A stretch of 64,000 bases of DNA from Moraxellaceae bacterium (GTDB taxonomy: Bacteria; Pseudomonadota; Gammaproteobacteria; Pseudomonadales; Moraxellaceae). The stretch lies in the NCBI GenBank assembly GCA_024234595.1, contig JACKNZ010000008.1, forward strand, positions 62,001 to 126,000, written 5' to 3'. The notes beneath the pieces were generated by a model, which searched no databases, had not been told where the DNA came from, and saw only the letters and a list, made by a program, of their open reading frames with translations. Position numbers and translations under genes: made by a program. Positions 28,685 through 36,770 of the stretch are shown here, one piece after another. Each line of letters opens with the position of its first letter. Within the stretch, counting starts at the first letter, position 1.

Positions 28685-30199
28685 CTAGCTCAATCTAAAA
28701 AAGCGTTTAATACTGTCTAATAAACGCTCATGTTGTTGACGGTCATGGTTAGGGGCTTCGGCTTGCTTAACAGCAACCAATTGCTCATTACGCTCAGTTA
28801 AGATACGTGCAAACTCATCAGCAAGGGCGGGGCGTGAATGAATAATAAATTCAAAGCTTTGCTTATCAATTCGATAGCATTCTACATCGGTTTTGGCGAT
28901 AACGGTGGCTCGTCGAGGTTCGCCTGTCATTAAGCCCATTTCGCCAAATACACGCCCCGAATTGAGGGTGGTGAGTAGTTTTCGGTCGTGTTCATTGACT
29001 TCGTACCAAATGTCAACTTCACCTGCTATTAACACATATAACCAATGCGCAATATCCCCTTGGCGGGTAATAATGTCACCTTTGGCAAAAGGAGCATAGG
29101 TAAGGGTTTTGGCTAAATAAGTGCGCTCCTCATCAGACAGCATCGCAAACAAATCCATTTGAGCTAGGGTTTTTTCGCGACTGGCCAATTCAACATCATG
29201 TAAACGATTTTCGCGCTCTAAGGAGTCGGTCATGTTAATCGCAAAAGTAGGAGCAGCAAGCGATAAGCCGTGACGTTGTAAAGCTGCAAAAATATGGACA
29301 CGCATTGTACCATCAGTAGGGTCATCAATTTGAGCATCCGTTAACCAATAACGCACGGCATAGACACAAAGGCCATCTTTAAAATCCATTAGGACACATT
29401 GAGGGCGAGGAATTTGGCTGACTAAGGGGATTTCGGTTTGATGTAAAGCTTTATCGACACTGTTAATGACGCGTTGCGGTGGAATAGTATTACTCAAGGA
29501 AAAATACACCCAACGTCGCCATTGGGGAACTTGTTCACCGCCAACAATAGTGACTTTGGCTTTCATGAGCATACTGTTGGGAACGACTATCACTTCGCCA
29601 TTACGGGTACGAACCGCAGTATGTCGCCAATGAACCTCGATAACTTTACCGCGCACGGTATCGGTCTCTATCCAGTCACCAATGTTAATAGATTTATCGA
29701 GTTGTAATGCAAGGCCGCCTAAAATATTGCCAAGGGTGTCTTGCATCGAAAAGGCGATAATCCCCGTAATCACCGCAGAAGTGGTGATTAAGCCCGACAA
29801 ATTAACACCCGCCTCACTCATGCGTACCATGCCCCAAGCAATGTAGGCTAGTACCAACATAATATCTTCTAGAATGCGTGGTGGTTTGATGCTTAGCTTA
29901 GGCAGTAATACTCTAAATAGGCTTAATCCGACCATGCGTATGGTCAAAATACCGATTAAGATGACAGCGATTTCGTTAAGAATACGAGCGGCTAGCGATA
30001 AGTTTAAAAGATAGCCAATAAAACTAGCGACAGCACATATAAGCGCGGTAGAAGAAAAAATCAGGCAGTTTTTGATAATGGCGGTTTTGTCGGAGGAGCG
30101 CGGTAGTAGTAATAACAAGCTAATTACAATAAATGCAATAGCATACAAATATTGATTGTGCCAAACACTCAAAAAGGCGGGTAGTACTTGATTGGTCAT
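28685..30199 (-). CDS. MscS-family mechanosensitive channel with cyclic-nucleotide-binding domain
   Basis: 504 residues. Several N-terminal membrane helices precede the MscS pore/beta domain (SMQDTLGNILGGLALQLDKS, GKVIEVHWRHTAVRTRNG, VVPNSMLMKAKV). The C-terminus, about 350-475, is a cyclic-nucleotide-binding domain with GDIITRQGDIAHWLYVLIAG and the phosphate-binding cassette GRVFGEMGLMTGEPRRATV. Related proteins are gated by cyclic nucleotides rather than tension alone. The gene follows the suhB terminator and heads a same-strand group with the small ORF and the ion channel. Confidence 0.88.
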   Translation of the reverse strand: MTNQVLPAFLSVWHNQYLYAIAFIVISLLLLLPRSSDKTAIIKNCLIFSSTALICAVASFIGYLLNLSLAARILNEIAVILIGILTIRMVGLSLFRVLLPKLSIKPPRILEDIMLVLAYIAWGMVRMSEAGVNLSGLITTSAVITGIIAFSMQDTLGNILGGLALQLDKSINIGDWIETDTVRGKVIEVHWRHTAVRTRNGEVIVVPNSMLMKAKVTIVGGEQVPQWRRWVYFSLSNTIPPQRVINSVDKALHQTEIPLVSQIPRPQCVLMDFKDGLCVYAVRYWLTDAQIDDPTDGTMRVHIFAALQRHGLSLAAPTFAINMTDSLERENRLHDVELASREKTLAQMDLFAMLSDEERTYLAKTLTYAPFAKGDIITRQGDIAHWLYVLIAGEVDIWYEVNEHDRKLLTTLNSGRVFGEMGLMTGEPRRATVIAKTDVECYRIDKQSFEFIIHSRPALADEFARILTERNEQLVAVKQAEAPNHDRQQHERLLDSIKRFFRLS

Positions 30200-30219
30200 T
30201 GCTTGTTATTCCTTAAACA

Positions 30220-30246
30220 AAAAAGCCCCGAGTATCGAGGCTTTTT
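30220..30246 (-). terminator. Intrinsic terminator after suhB
   Basis: Read on the minus strand, AAAAAGCCTCGA pairs with TCGGGGCTTTTT (one mismatch) around a 3-base loop and runs into TTTTTTGTTT. It falls between suhB and the MscS-type gene and separates their transcripts. Confidence 0.8.
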
Positions 30247-30258
30247 GAGTTATCAAAA

Positions 30259-31080
30259 CTAGCGACGCATATCTTCGGGTAAATGCGGAGCCACAGTAGT
30301 GACTAAAGCCTTCATTACTTTAATGTTGCCTGCGACAATATGGCCTGACTTAAGATAATTGTGGCCGCCTGCCATATCACACACCATACCACCCGCCTCA
30401 CGAATTAACAAATCGCCTGCAGCAATATCCCACGGTGCTAAACCGAGTTCAAAAAAGCCATCCAAGCGACCTGCCGCAACAAAGGCCAAATCTAAAGAAG
30501 CCGCCCCTGCACGACGTAAGCCTGCTGTTTGTAGTGCAACAGCCTTAAATGCACTTAAATAAGAATCTAAATAACTGTGCTGTGCAGGGCGAAAGGGAAA
30601 GCCTGTACCAATCAAAGCACCCTCTAAACCTTTACGTTGTGTCACACGCAAACGACGACCATTTAGTGTTGCACCATAACCGCGGCTAGCACTAAAACAT
30701 TCTTCGGTAATCGGGTTATAAACCACAGCGTGTTCGGTTTGACCTTTATATTGCACGGCAATACTCACCGCATATTGCGGAAAACCATGAATAAAATTGG
30801 TTGTACCATCTAAGGGGTCGATAATCCATAACCAATCTTTACCTACGCCTTCGCCTTCGATTAAGCCACACTCTTCACCCTGAAAGCTATGAATGGGATA
30901 GGCTTTGCGTAGGTTTTCGATAATGATACGTTCGGCATCTTTGTCTACTCGTGTGACAAAGTCGTTAATGCCTTTAGTTTCGACTTCTACTTCAACAAAT
31001 TGTAATTGTTGGGCAGCTTTGGCAATGAATTCGCCTGCTTGTTTAGCGGCACGAACGGCCATCGTCAGCATCGGTTGCAT
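30259..31080 (-). CDS. suhB: Inositol-1-monophosphatase family protein SuhB
   Basis: Mg-dependent sugar phosphatase; in E. coli SuhB also binds Nus factors and supports rRNA transcription antitermination. Metal-binding motifs are FQGEECG (about residue 66), WIIDPLDGTTNFIHGFPQYA and WDIAAGDLLIREAGG. 273 residues. It is divergent from trmJ across a 127-base gap, the common gammaproteobacterial arrangement. Confidence 0.93.
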   Translation of the reverse strand: MQPMLTMAVRAAKQAGEFIAKAAQQLQFVEVEVETKGINDFVTRVDKDAERIIIENLRKAYPIHSFQGEECGLIEGEGVGKDWLWIIDPLDGTTNFIHGFPQYAVSIAVQYKGQTEHAVVYNPITEECFSASRGYGATLNGRRLRVTQRKGLEGALIGTGFPFRPAQHSYLDSYLSAFKAVALQTAGLRRAGAASLDLAFVAAGRLDGFFELGLAPWDIAAGDLLIREAGGMVCDMAGGHNYLKSGHIVAGNIKVMKALVTTVAPHLPEDMRR

Positions 31081-31207
31081 GGAGTAAAACTCTTAAAGAA
31101 CGGTAACAGGGATAATAATCCTCAATAGAACCGCAAATTATAGCAGAGAGTTGGGCGTTAATTTGCTACCATTAGCCATCTTTTTTGAATTTGTTTGAAT
31201 TTGTGTC

Positions 31208-31978
31208 ATGTTTAGTCATATTCGCATCGTATTAGTTAATACCAGTTTGCCTGCTAATATTGGTTCTGCTGCGCGCGCTCTAAAAACGATGGGTTTGCGT
31301 CAGTTAGTGTTAGTTGACCCTAAAATCTTTCCGAGTAGTGAAGCAACCGCCTTGGCATCAGGCGCATCTGACGTGCTAGCGAATGCCAAAATTGTCGCTA
31401 CCTTAGAAGAAGCGATTGCAGATTGTCCCTTAGTCATTGGTGCGAGTGCGCGTAGCCGTACTATTCCGTGGCCAATGCTCAATGCCCGAGAAGCAGGGGA
31501 GTTAAGTCGTATTGAATCCGAAAAACACCCTGTGGCTTTGGTTTTTGGGCGTGAAGATAGAGGTTTAACTAACGAAGAGTTGCAGCAATGTCATTATCAT
31601 GTCCATATTCCCAGTGATGAAGAATATGGTGTACTAAATGTTGCTGCCGCCGTACAAGTGATTGCTTATGAAGTGCGTATGGCGCATTTAGCTCATAAAG
31701 AAGTGGGAAACAAGTCAGTAATGACCTTTAGCACTAACTCTGCATGGGATGAAGAAATTGTCCCTGCCAGTGATATGGAGCAGTTTTTTGCTCATTTAGA
31801 GGCGGCATTAGTTGATTCGGGCTTTTTAGACCCCAATAATCCTCGTCAAATGCCTGCCAGAATGCGTCGTTTGTTTGGTCGTTTACGCATGGATAGGCTA
31901 GAGTATAACTTATTGCGTGGTATCTTGGGGCGTATGCAAGTCATGGCCAAAGAAATAACCCAGCTAAAAAAAGGCTAA
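31208..31978 (+). CDS. trmJ: tRNA (cytidine/uridine-2'-O-)-methyltransferase TrmJ
   Basis: SPOUT-class enzyme methylating the ribose of residue 32 in tRNA anticodon loops. Signature segments are VLVNTSLPANIGSAARALKT, VALVFGREDRGLTNEEL and IPSDEEYGVLNVAAAVQVI, the trefoil-knot SAM site, followed by a C-terminal helical extension. 256 residues. cysE begins 3 bases after the stop codon, so the two are an operon. Confidence 0.94.
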   Translation: MFSHIRIVLVNTSLPANIGSAARALKTMGLRQLVLVDPKIFPSSEATALASGASDVLANAKIVATLEEAIADCPLVIGASARSRTIPWPMLNAREAGELSRIESEKHPVALVFGREDRGLTNEELQQCHYHVHIPSDEEYGVLNVAAAVQVIAYEVRMAHLAHKEVGNKSVMTFSTNSAWDEEIVPASDMEQFFAHLEAALVDSGFLDPNNPRQMPARMRRLFGRLRMDRLEYNLLRGILGRMQVMAKEITQLKKG

Positions 31979-31981
31979 ACT

Positions 31982-32764
31982 ATGTTTTCTTTACTTAGGC
32001 AGTTACAAGAAGATGTTCAGTCGGTATTTGCGCGTGACCCTGCGGCGCGTAATACCTTAGAAGTGATACTTAATTACCCTGGTATTCATGCCATTGCCCT
32101 GCATAGAGTAGCGCATGGTTTGTGGCGGTCTGAGCTTAAAGGCACAGCGCGCGCTGTTTCGACAGTGAGCCGTTTTTTAACAGGTATCGAAATTCATCCT
32201 GCTGCCAAAATTGGTCGGCGTTTTTTTATTGACCACGGCATGGGGGTTGTGATTGGCGAAACTGCCGAAATTGGGGATGATGTCACTCTTTATCATGGCG
32301 TGACCTTAGGTGGTACAACATGGCAAAAAGGCAAACGTCATCCTACCTTAGAAGATGGGGTGGTCGTTGGAGCAGGGGCAAAAGTTTTAGGGCCATTTAC
32401 GGTGGGTAAGGGCGCAAAAATTGGCTCAAATGCGGTGGTCACTAAAGCTGTTCCTGATGGCGCAACGGCTGTAGGCAATCCAGCACGCTTGATTTTAAAG
32501 CAAGTGTTAGAAGTACATCCTGACGAACAAGCACGATTGGACTTTGCTCAAAAAATTGGTTTTCAGGCCTATGCTGCAACCCCTGATTTACCAGACCCTG
32601 TCGTCGAAGCATTAAGGGTGTTATTAGACCATATGCAAGCAACCGACAAACGTTTAGACAAAATGTGTGGTGCGCTTAAACGCGTCAATAAAGATTTTTG
32701 CGATGAACGTCCTGAAGAGTTAAAAGCTGAAGATTTGGCGGTCATGCAAGAAAATGGGCAGTGA
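31982..32764 (+). CDS. cysE: Serine O-acetyltransferase CysE
   Basis: Makes O-acetylserine, the direct precursor for cysteine. A helical N-terminal domain is followed by the left-handed beta-helix: [38 protein letters not shown], and [19 protein letters not shown]. Conserved catalytic His and Asp lie in the first segment. 260 residues, including a poorly conserved C-terminal helical tail. Placement just upstream of the isc genes ties cysteine supply to Fe-S cluster assembly. Confidence 0.94.
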   Translation: MFSLLRQLQEDVQSVFARDPAARNTLEVILNYPGIHAIALHRVAHGLWRSELKGTARAVSTVSRFLTGIEIHPAAKIGRRFFIDHGMGVVIGETAEIGDDVTLYHGVTLGGTTWQKGKRHPTLEDGVVVGAGAKVLGPFTVGKGAKIGSNAVVTKAVPDGATAVGNPARLILKQVLEVHPDEQARLDFAQKIGFQAYAATPDLPDPVVEALRVLLDHMQATDKRLDKMCGALKRVNKDFCDERPEELKAEDLAVMQENGQ

Positions 32765-32770
32765 TTAGTC

Positions 32771-33292
32771 ATGATAGAGCAATTTGAGGCTGCACAGCAA
32801 TTATGCGAACTCTTATTATGGGATAGTCCTGTACTAGCTCAAAAATGTTTTGCGAATTTTCAACAGAGTATTGATGCAAATGATGACTGCTTTGACCTAG
32901 CGGAAGCGTTACGCAAAGCACTCAGACCAATTTTATCTTATCGAGATTGGGATGAGCTTGATGCGATGTTGGATGATTTACAGCGTTTAGCCAAAATGCG
33001 TCGTTTACCAATCGTCTTGGTGACTGATAATGAAGATAGCACTCAAAACTTAGATGATGAAGATGATGAGCCACGTTTTAACCCCGAAGATAGTGACGAG
33101 TTTTTGGCTCAAGTGAATGATGCCTTAGTCGAAGATGGCTATAACTTGTGGTCATGGGAAACCGACTCAGGTGTGTTTTGTGTGTTTATTGCTCAGGCAC
33201 AAGACAAAGAAACGATTTATCACCTCACCTATATCTTAGGTTTTACCGATGATAGTGGCGTGGCCATGCGATGTTGTGATGTGGTTGGGTAG
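32771..33292 (+). CDS. Hypothetical acidic protein
   Basis: 173 residues; family not recognised. The N-terminal half looks helical (LCELLLWDSPVLAQKCF, LRKALRPILSYRDWDELDAM). A strongly acidic linker follows (DNEDSTQNLDDEDDEPRF), then a mixed alpha/beta C-terminal part (LVEDGYNLWSWETDSGVFCV, YHLTYILGFTDDSGVAM). No signal peptide or membrane helix. The start lies 6 bases after cysE, so it is co-transcribed with trmJ-cysE and immediately precedes iscR; a role in sulfur or cluster supply would be guesswork. Confidence 0.7.
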   Translation: MIEQFEAAQQLCELLLWDSPVLAQKCFANFQQSIDANDDCFDLAEALRKALRPILSYRDWDELDAMLDDLQRLAKMRRLPIVLVTDNEDSTQNLDDEDDEPRFNPEDSDEFLAQVNDALVEDGYNLWSWETDSGVFCVFIAQAQDKETIYHLTYILGFTDDSGVAMRCCDVVG

Positions 33293-33307
33293 GGTAAATA
33301 TAGCTAT

Positions 33308-33339
33308 ACTTGACTAAAATACTCGGAATTAACTATAAT
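33308..33339 (+). promoter_or_regulatory. iscR promoter with probable IscR type-1 site
   Basis: TTGACT (33310-33315) and a perfect TATAAT (33334-33339) are 18 bases apart. The stretch ATACTTGACTAAAATACTCG, spanning the -35 and spacer, resembles the type-1 IscR operator seen at E. coli iscR, where [2Fe-2S]-IscR represses. Autorepression of the isc operon is therefore likely. Confidence 0.65.
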
Positions 33340-33374
33340 TAGCCTGAAGGTACAGTTGTAGTAGGAGATGCCTT

Positions 33375-33851
33375 ATGCGTTTAACCACTAAAGGCCGTTA
33401 TGCGGTTACCGCTATGCTAGACTTAGCGATTCATGCGCGTTTAGAGCCTGTGAGTTTGGCGGATATTTCGGAGCGTCAAACAATCTCTATTTCTTATTTG
33501 GAACAATTATTTGCCAAATTACGTAAAGGTGGTTTGGTCTCCAGTGTCCGTGGGCCGGGTGGTGGTTATCAATTAGCGCGTCATGGTTCCGAAATATTTG
33601 TGGCACAAATCATTGATGCGGTTGATGAGTTAGTTGATGCCACTCGTTGTGCAGGCCAAGGCGATTGCCAACAAGGCATGATGTGTTTAACTCATGATTT
33701 ATGGACAGATTTGAGTGCACGTATTCATGATTTCTTGTCAAATATCAGTTTAGAAGAACTTGTACATCGTCGTGGTGTGCAAGCTGTTGCTTTACGTCAA
33801 AGTAAAGCCTTACATACAGAAGTGCAGGATTTAGGCTTGTTACTAATGTAA
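33375..33851 (+). CDS. iscR: Fe-S cluster assembly transcriptional regulator IscR
   Basis: Rrf2-family winged-helix regulator that senses the cell's Fe-S status. The start [20 protein letters not shown] and the DNA-reading segment [20 protein letters not shown] with [10 protein letters not shown] are characteristic. The three cluster cysteines lie in [20 protein letters not shown], with the conserved His following. 158 residues. It heads the isc operon, 107 bases before iscS, and probably represses its own promoter. Confidence 0.96.
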   Translation: MRLTTKGRYAVTAMLDLAIHARLEPVSLADISERQTISISYLEQLFAKLRKGGLVSSVRGPGGGYQLARHGSEIFVAQIIDAVDELVDATRCAGQGDCQQGMMCLTHDLWTDLSARIHDFLSNISLEELVHRRGVQAVALRQSKALHTEVQDLGLLLM

Positions 33852-33957
33852 TCCCAGCAACTCTTAACCTAACATGAAGTAAGGTAGGCCGTATAACGAA
33901 TGTCCGTTTGTGTCTATGCTATCATTTTGGGTCTCTAGCTAGGTCAAAAGAGTCTTT

Positions 33958-35175
33958 ATGAAACGTCAAATTTATCTTGATTATTCTGCTACCACCCCCG
34001 TTGATCCTCGTGTTGCCGAAAAAATGATGCAATGTTTAACGATGGATGGAAATTTTGGTAATCCCGCCTCACGCTCACATGGTTATGGTTGGGAAGCCGA
34101 AGAGGCTGTTGAAACAGCCCGTCAACAAGTGGCAGATTTAGTCAATGCTGACCCACGTGAAATTGTTTGGACATCAGGCGCAACTGAGTCAAACAATTTG
34201 GCCATTAAAGGGGCGGCACACTTTTATCAAGGTAAAGGTAAGCACATTCTTACCTCCAAAATTGAACATAAAGCGGTTTTAGATACTTGCCGCCAGTTAG
34301 AGCGTGAAGGTTTTGAAGTCACTTATTTAGACCCTCAACCACAAACAGGTTTAATTACGGTTGAGATGGTTGCAGCCGCTTTGCGCCCAGACACGATTGT
34401 GGTGTCTTTAATGCACGTGAATAACGAAATCGGCACAATTACCGATATCGCTGCCATTGGTGAGTTGTTACGTAGCAAAGGCATTATTTTTCATGTTGAT
34501 GCTGCACAGTCAACAGGTAAAGTCGCTATTGACCTAGAGACGATGAAAGTAGATTTGATGAGCTTTAGCGCACATAAAACTTATGGGCCTAAAGGCATTG
34601 GTGCTTTGTATGTTCGTCGTAAACCACGTATTCGTTTAGAAGCACAAATTCATGGCGGTGGCCATGAGCGTGGTTTCCGTTCGGGAACTTTAGCCACACA
34701 CCAAATTGTCGGTATGGGTGAAGCGTTCCGTATTGCCAAAGAAGAAGGCATCGCTGAGCAACAACGTCTAGCAGTGTTACGTGACAAATTATGGGCTGGC
34801 TTGTCTTCTTTAGAGCAAGTGTTTTTAAACGGTGACAATAAGCAGCGTATTGCTGGCAACATTAACGTTAGCTTCAACTTTGTTGAAGGTGAATCCTTGA
34901 TTATGGCGTTAAAAGATATGGCCGTGTCGTCTGGTTCAGCCTGTACTTCTGCTAGCTTAGAGCCATCTTATGTGTTGCGTGCCTTGGGATTAAGTGATGA
35001 ATTAGCTCATAGCTCAATTCGTTTCACCATTGGTCGTTTCACCACAGAAGAAGACATTGATTTTGTCATTAATCATGCCCAAAACGCGGTGAACAAACTG
35101 CGTGACTTATCACCTTTATGGGATATGTACAAAGAAGGCATTGATTTAAGTCAAGTTCAGTGGGCAGCACATTAA
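33958..35175 (+). CDS. iscS: Cysteine desulfurase IscS
   Basis: PLP enzyme that takes sulfur from cysteine and passes it to IscU and other acceptors. The N-terminus [18 protein letters not shown], the PLP lysine in [20 protein letters not shown], and the persulfide cysteine in [20 protein letters not shown] are intact. 405 residues, against 404 in E. coli. Strong operon context with iscU 21 bases downstream. Confidence 0.98.
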   Translation: MKRQIYLDYSATTPVDPRVAEKMMQCLTMDGNFGNPASRSHGYGWEAEEAVETARQQVADLVNADPREIVWTSGATESNNLAIKGAAHFYQGKGKHILTSKIEHKAVLDTCRQLEREGFEVTYLDPQPQTGLITVEMVAAALRPDTIVVSLMHVNNEIGTITDIAAIGELLRSKGIIFHVDAAQSTGKVAIDLETMKVDLMSFSAHKTYGPKGIGALYVRRKPRIRLEAQIHGGGHERGFRSGTLATHQIVGMGEAFRIAKEEGIAEQQRLAVLRDKLWAGLSSLEQVFLNGDNKQRIAGNINVSFNFVEGESLIMALKDMAVSSGSACTSASLEPSYVLRALGLSDELAHSSIRFTIGRFTTEEDIDFVINHAQNAVNKLRDLSPLWDMYKEGIDLSQVQWAAH

Positions 35176-35196
35176 TTTTTTTCAGAGGATACAGTC

Positions 35197-35583
35197 ATGG
35201 CTTATAGTGAAAAAGTGATTGACCATTACGAAAATCCACGCAATGTTGGTAACTTAGATAAAAATGACACTCATGTGGGTACAGGTATGGTCGGTGCACC
35301 TGCTTGTGGTGACGTGATGCGTTTGCAAATTCGTGTTAATGATGATGGTGTCATTGAAGATGCACGTTTTAAAACCTATGGCTGTGGTTCTGCCATTGCT
35401 TCTAGTTCTTTAGTCACCGAATGGTTAAAAGGTAAAACCTTAGATCAAGCACAAACCATTAAAAACTCAGATATTGCTGAAGAATTAGCATTGCCTCCTG
35501 TAAAAATCCATTGCTCGGTATTGGCAGAAGATGCGATTAAAGCAGCAATTGAAGATTATCGTCAAAAGCAAACTGGTGAATAA
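35197..35583 (+). CDS. iscU: Fe-S cluster scaffold IscU
   Basis: Scaffold on which IscS, ferredoxin and CyaY/IscX assemble the [2Fe-2S] cluster. All three ligand cysteines are present in [21 protein letters not shown] and [12 protein letters not shown], with the conserved Asp after the first. The LPPVK motif recognised by the HscA chaperone is visible. 128 residues, the E. coli length. A ribosome binding site AAGGAG at its 3' end serves iscA. Confidence 0.98.
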   Translation: MAYSEKVIDHYENPRNVGNLDKNDTHVGTGMVGAPACGDVMRLQIRVNDDGVIEDARFKTYGCGSAIASSSLVTEWLKGKTLDQAQTIKNSDIAEELALPPVKIHCSVLAEDAIKAAIEDYRQKQTGE

Positions 35584-35593
35584 GGAGCAGATT

Positions 35594-35917
35594 GTGACTG
35601 TTTCATTAACTCCTGCTGCGGCAAATCATGTCTCTGACTTTATTGCTAATCGTGGTAAAGGTGAAGGCATTCGTTTAGGTGTTAAGGTATCTGGCTGTTC
35701 AGGTCTCGCTTATGTTTTAGAATTCGTAGATAATGCGGATTCTGCCGACCAAGTGTTTGAGTCTCATGGTGTAAAAATCTTTGTTGATCCAAAAAGCTTG
35801 GTGTATTTAGACGGTATTGAAATGGACTTTGTCAAAGAAGGTCTAAATGAAGGCTTTAAATTTAGCAACCCCAACCAAAAAGGTGAGTGTGGTTGTGGTG
35901 AGTCGTTTACCGTTTAA
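35594..35917 (+). CDS. iscA: Fe-S assembly protein IscA
   Basis: A-type carrier that passes clusters, chiefly [4Fe-4S], to target proteins. The three conserved cysteines occur as [12 protein letters not shown] and [11 protein letters not shown]. The GTG start was chosen because AAGGAG (35582-35587) lies 6 bases before it and it yields 107 residues starting [13 protein letters not shown], exactly the family size; longer frames run into iscU. The operon is then interrupted by 187 bases of repeats before hscB. Confidence 0.95.
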   Translation: MTVSLTPAAANHVSDFIANRGKGEGIRLGVKVSGCSGLAYVLEFVDNADSADQVFESHGVKIFVDPKSLVYLDGIEMDFVKEGLNEGFKFSNPNQKGECGCGESFTV

Positions 35918-35924
35918 TCGTGTT

Positions 35925-35998
35925 CCCTCCCTTAATTTAGGGGAGGGTTAGGGTGGGGTTTAGACCCCCTCCCTGCCTCCCCCTTAATAAGGGGGAGG
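35925..35998. repeat. Double-hairpin intergenic repeat, copy 4
   Basis: Between iscA and hscB. Hairpin CCCTCCC-ttaattta-GGGGAGGG (35925-35947), a linker GTTAGGGTGGGGTTTAG, then hairpin CCTCCCCCTT-aat-AAGGGGGAGG (35976-35998). It may partly uncouple hscB-hscA expression from iscSUA. Confidence 0.7.
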
Positions 35999-36009
35999 AG
36001 TCAACTGTT

Positions 36010-36076
36010 TGTAGCCCGTGTGTCGTGCAACGAAACACGGGACGGTCTTTTGATTCCTGTATTTCTACAGGCTACA
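36010..36076. repeat. TGTAGCC element with nested palindromes
   Basis: Outer arms TGTAGCC and GGCTACA bound a 67-base element. Inside are a CCCGTGT/ACACGGG hairpin (36015-36041) and a perfect CCTGTA-tttc-TACAGG hairpin (36056-36071). It resembles the dispersed TAGCCCG-type repeats known from many bacteria and differs from the other families here. Directly upstream of hscB. Confidence 0.65.
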
Positions 36077-36104
36077 CAAGTCTGTCTAATAAATTGAGGT
36101 CGTT

Positions 36105-36635
36105 GTGGATAAGCAAGATAATTATTTTGCGTGGTTTGATTTGCCTGTGGCCTTTCAAATTAATCAAGAAGCCTTAGCAAGTCGTTATCGAGAGCTACAA
36201 CGTCAATATCATCCCGATCGTTTTGCTCATCATCCTGACGAGCAGCAAAAAGCAGTACGGTGGTCTGCCCAACTAAATACAGCTTATGACATCCTCAATA
36301 GTGATGTGAAACGTGCCAGTTACTTATTAGAGTTATCTGGCCGTCCTATTTCTTTAAATACCAGTATTGCTGATACCGACTTTTTAATGAGCCAATTAGA
36401 GTTGCGTGAACAACTTGATGAAGCTGAAAGTGCAGAGCAATTAGTGGGTTTGCGTCTCGAAGTTGAAGAGTGGTTACAAAGTTTGGCGCGTGAATTTGTT
36501 TTAGATTATGCCGATGAAGATTGGGGCGAAGCCCAAGATACTGTCCGCAAAATGCACTTTATGGCTAATTTTTTACTCGATATTCGTCAGCAAGAAGATA
36601 AATTTGAAGACGATGACTATTATGATGAAGATTGA
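36105..36635 (+). CDS. hscB: Fe-S co-chaperone HscB
   Basis: J-domain partner that brings IscU to HscA and stimulates its ATPase. The J-domain motif appears as YRELQRQYHPDRFAHHPDEQ (HPD in helices II/III), followed by the C-terminal three-helix IscU-binding domain (LRLEVEEWLQSL region) and an acidic tail (DKFEDDDYYDED). Starts at GTG after TGAGGT. 176 residues. Separated from iscA and hscA by repeat elements. Confidence 0.94.
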   Translation: MDKQDNYFAWFDLPVAFQINQEALASRYRELQRQYHPDRFAHHPDEQQKAVRWSAQLNTAYDILNSDVKRASYLLELSGRPISLNTSIADTDFLMSQLELREQLDEAESAEQLVGLRLEVEEWLQSLAREFVLDYADEDWGEAQDTVRKMHFMANFLLDIRQQEDKFEDDDYYDED

Positions 36636-36663
36636 TACTAGATTGATTTTAGGGCTATTGTTG

Positions 36664-36733
36664 CCCTCACTCTAGCTCTCTCCCACAGGGAGAGAGGACT
36701 CCCTCGCCCTTAGGGAGAGGGTTGGGGTGAGGG
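36664..36733. repeat. Double-hairpin intergenic repeat, copy 5
   Basis: Nearly the same composite as at 3591-3658: CCCTCACTCTAG, hairpin CTCTCTCCC-aca-GGGAGAGAG (36676-36696), an imperfect CCCTCGCCCtt-a-GGGAGAGGG hairpin, then GTTGGGGTGAGGG. It lies between hscB and hscA. Confidence 0.75.
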
Positions 36734-36770
36734 TGAACCTGTCATAACCTCTAAACGATACTCAAATATT

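Noticed and set aside
35925..36733. Closely spaced palindromes resembling a CRISPR-like array
   Set aside because: Copies are few, differ in length, are separated by genes and have no spacers of regular size; no cas genes are present.
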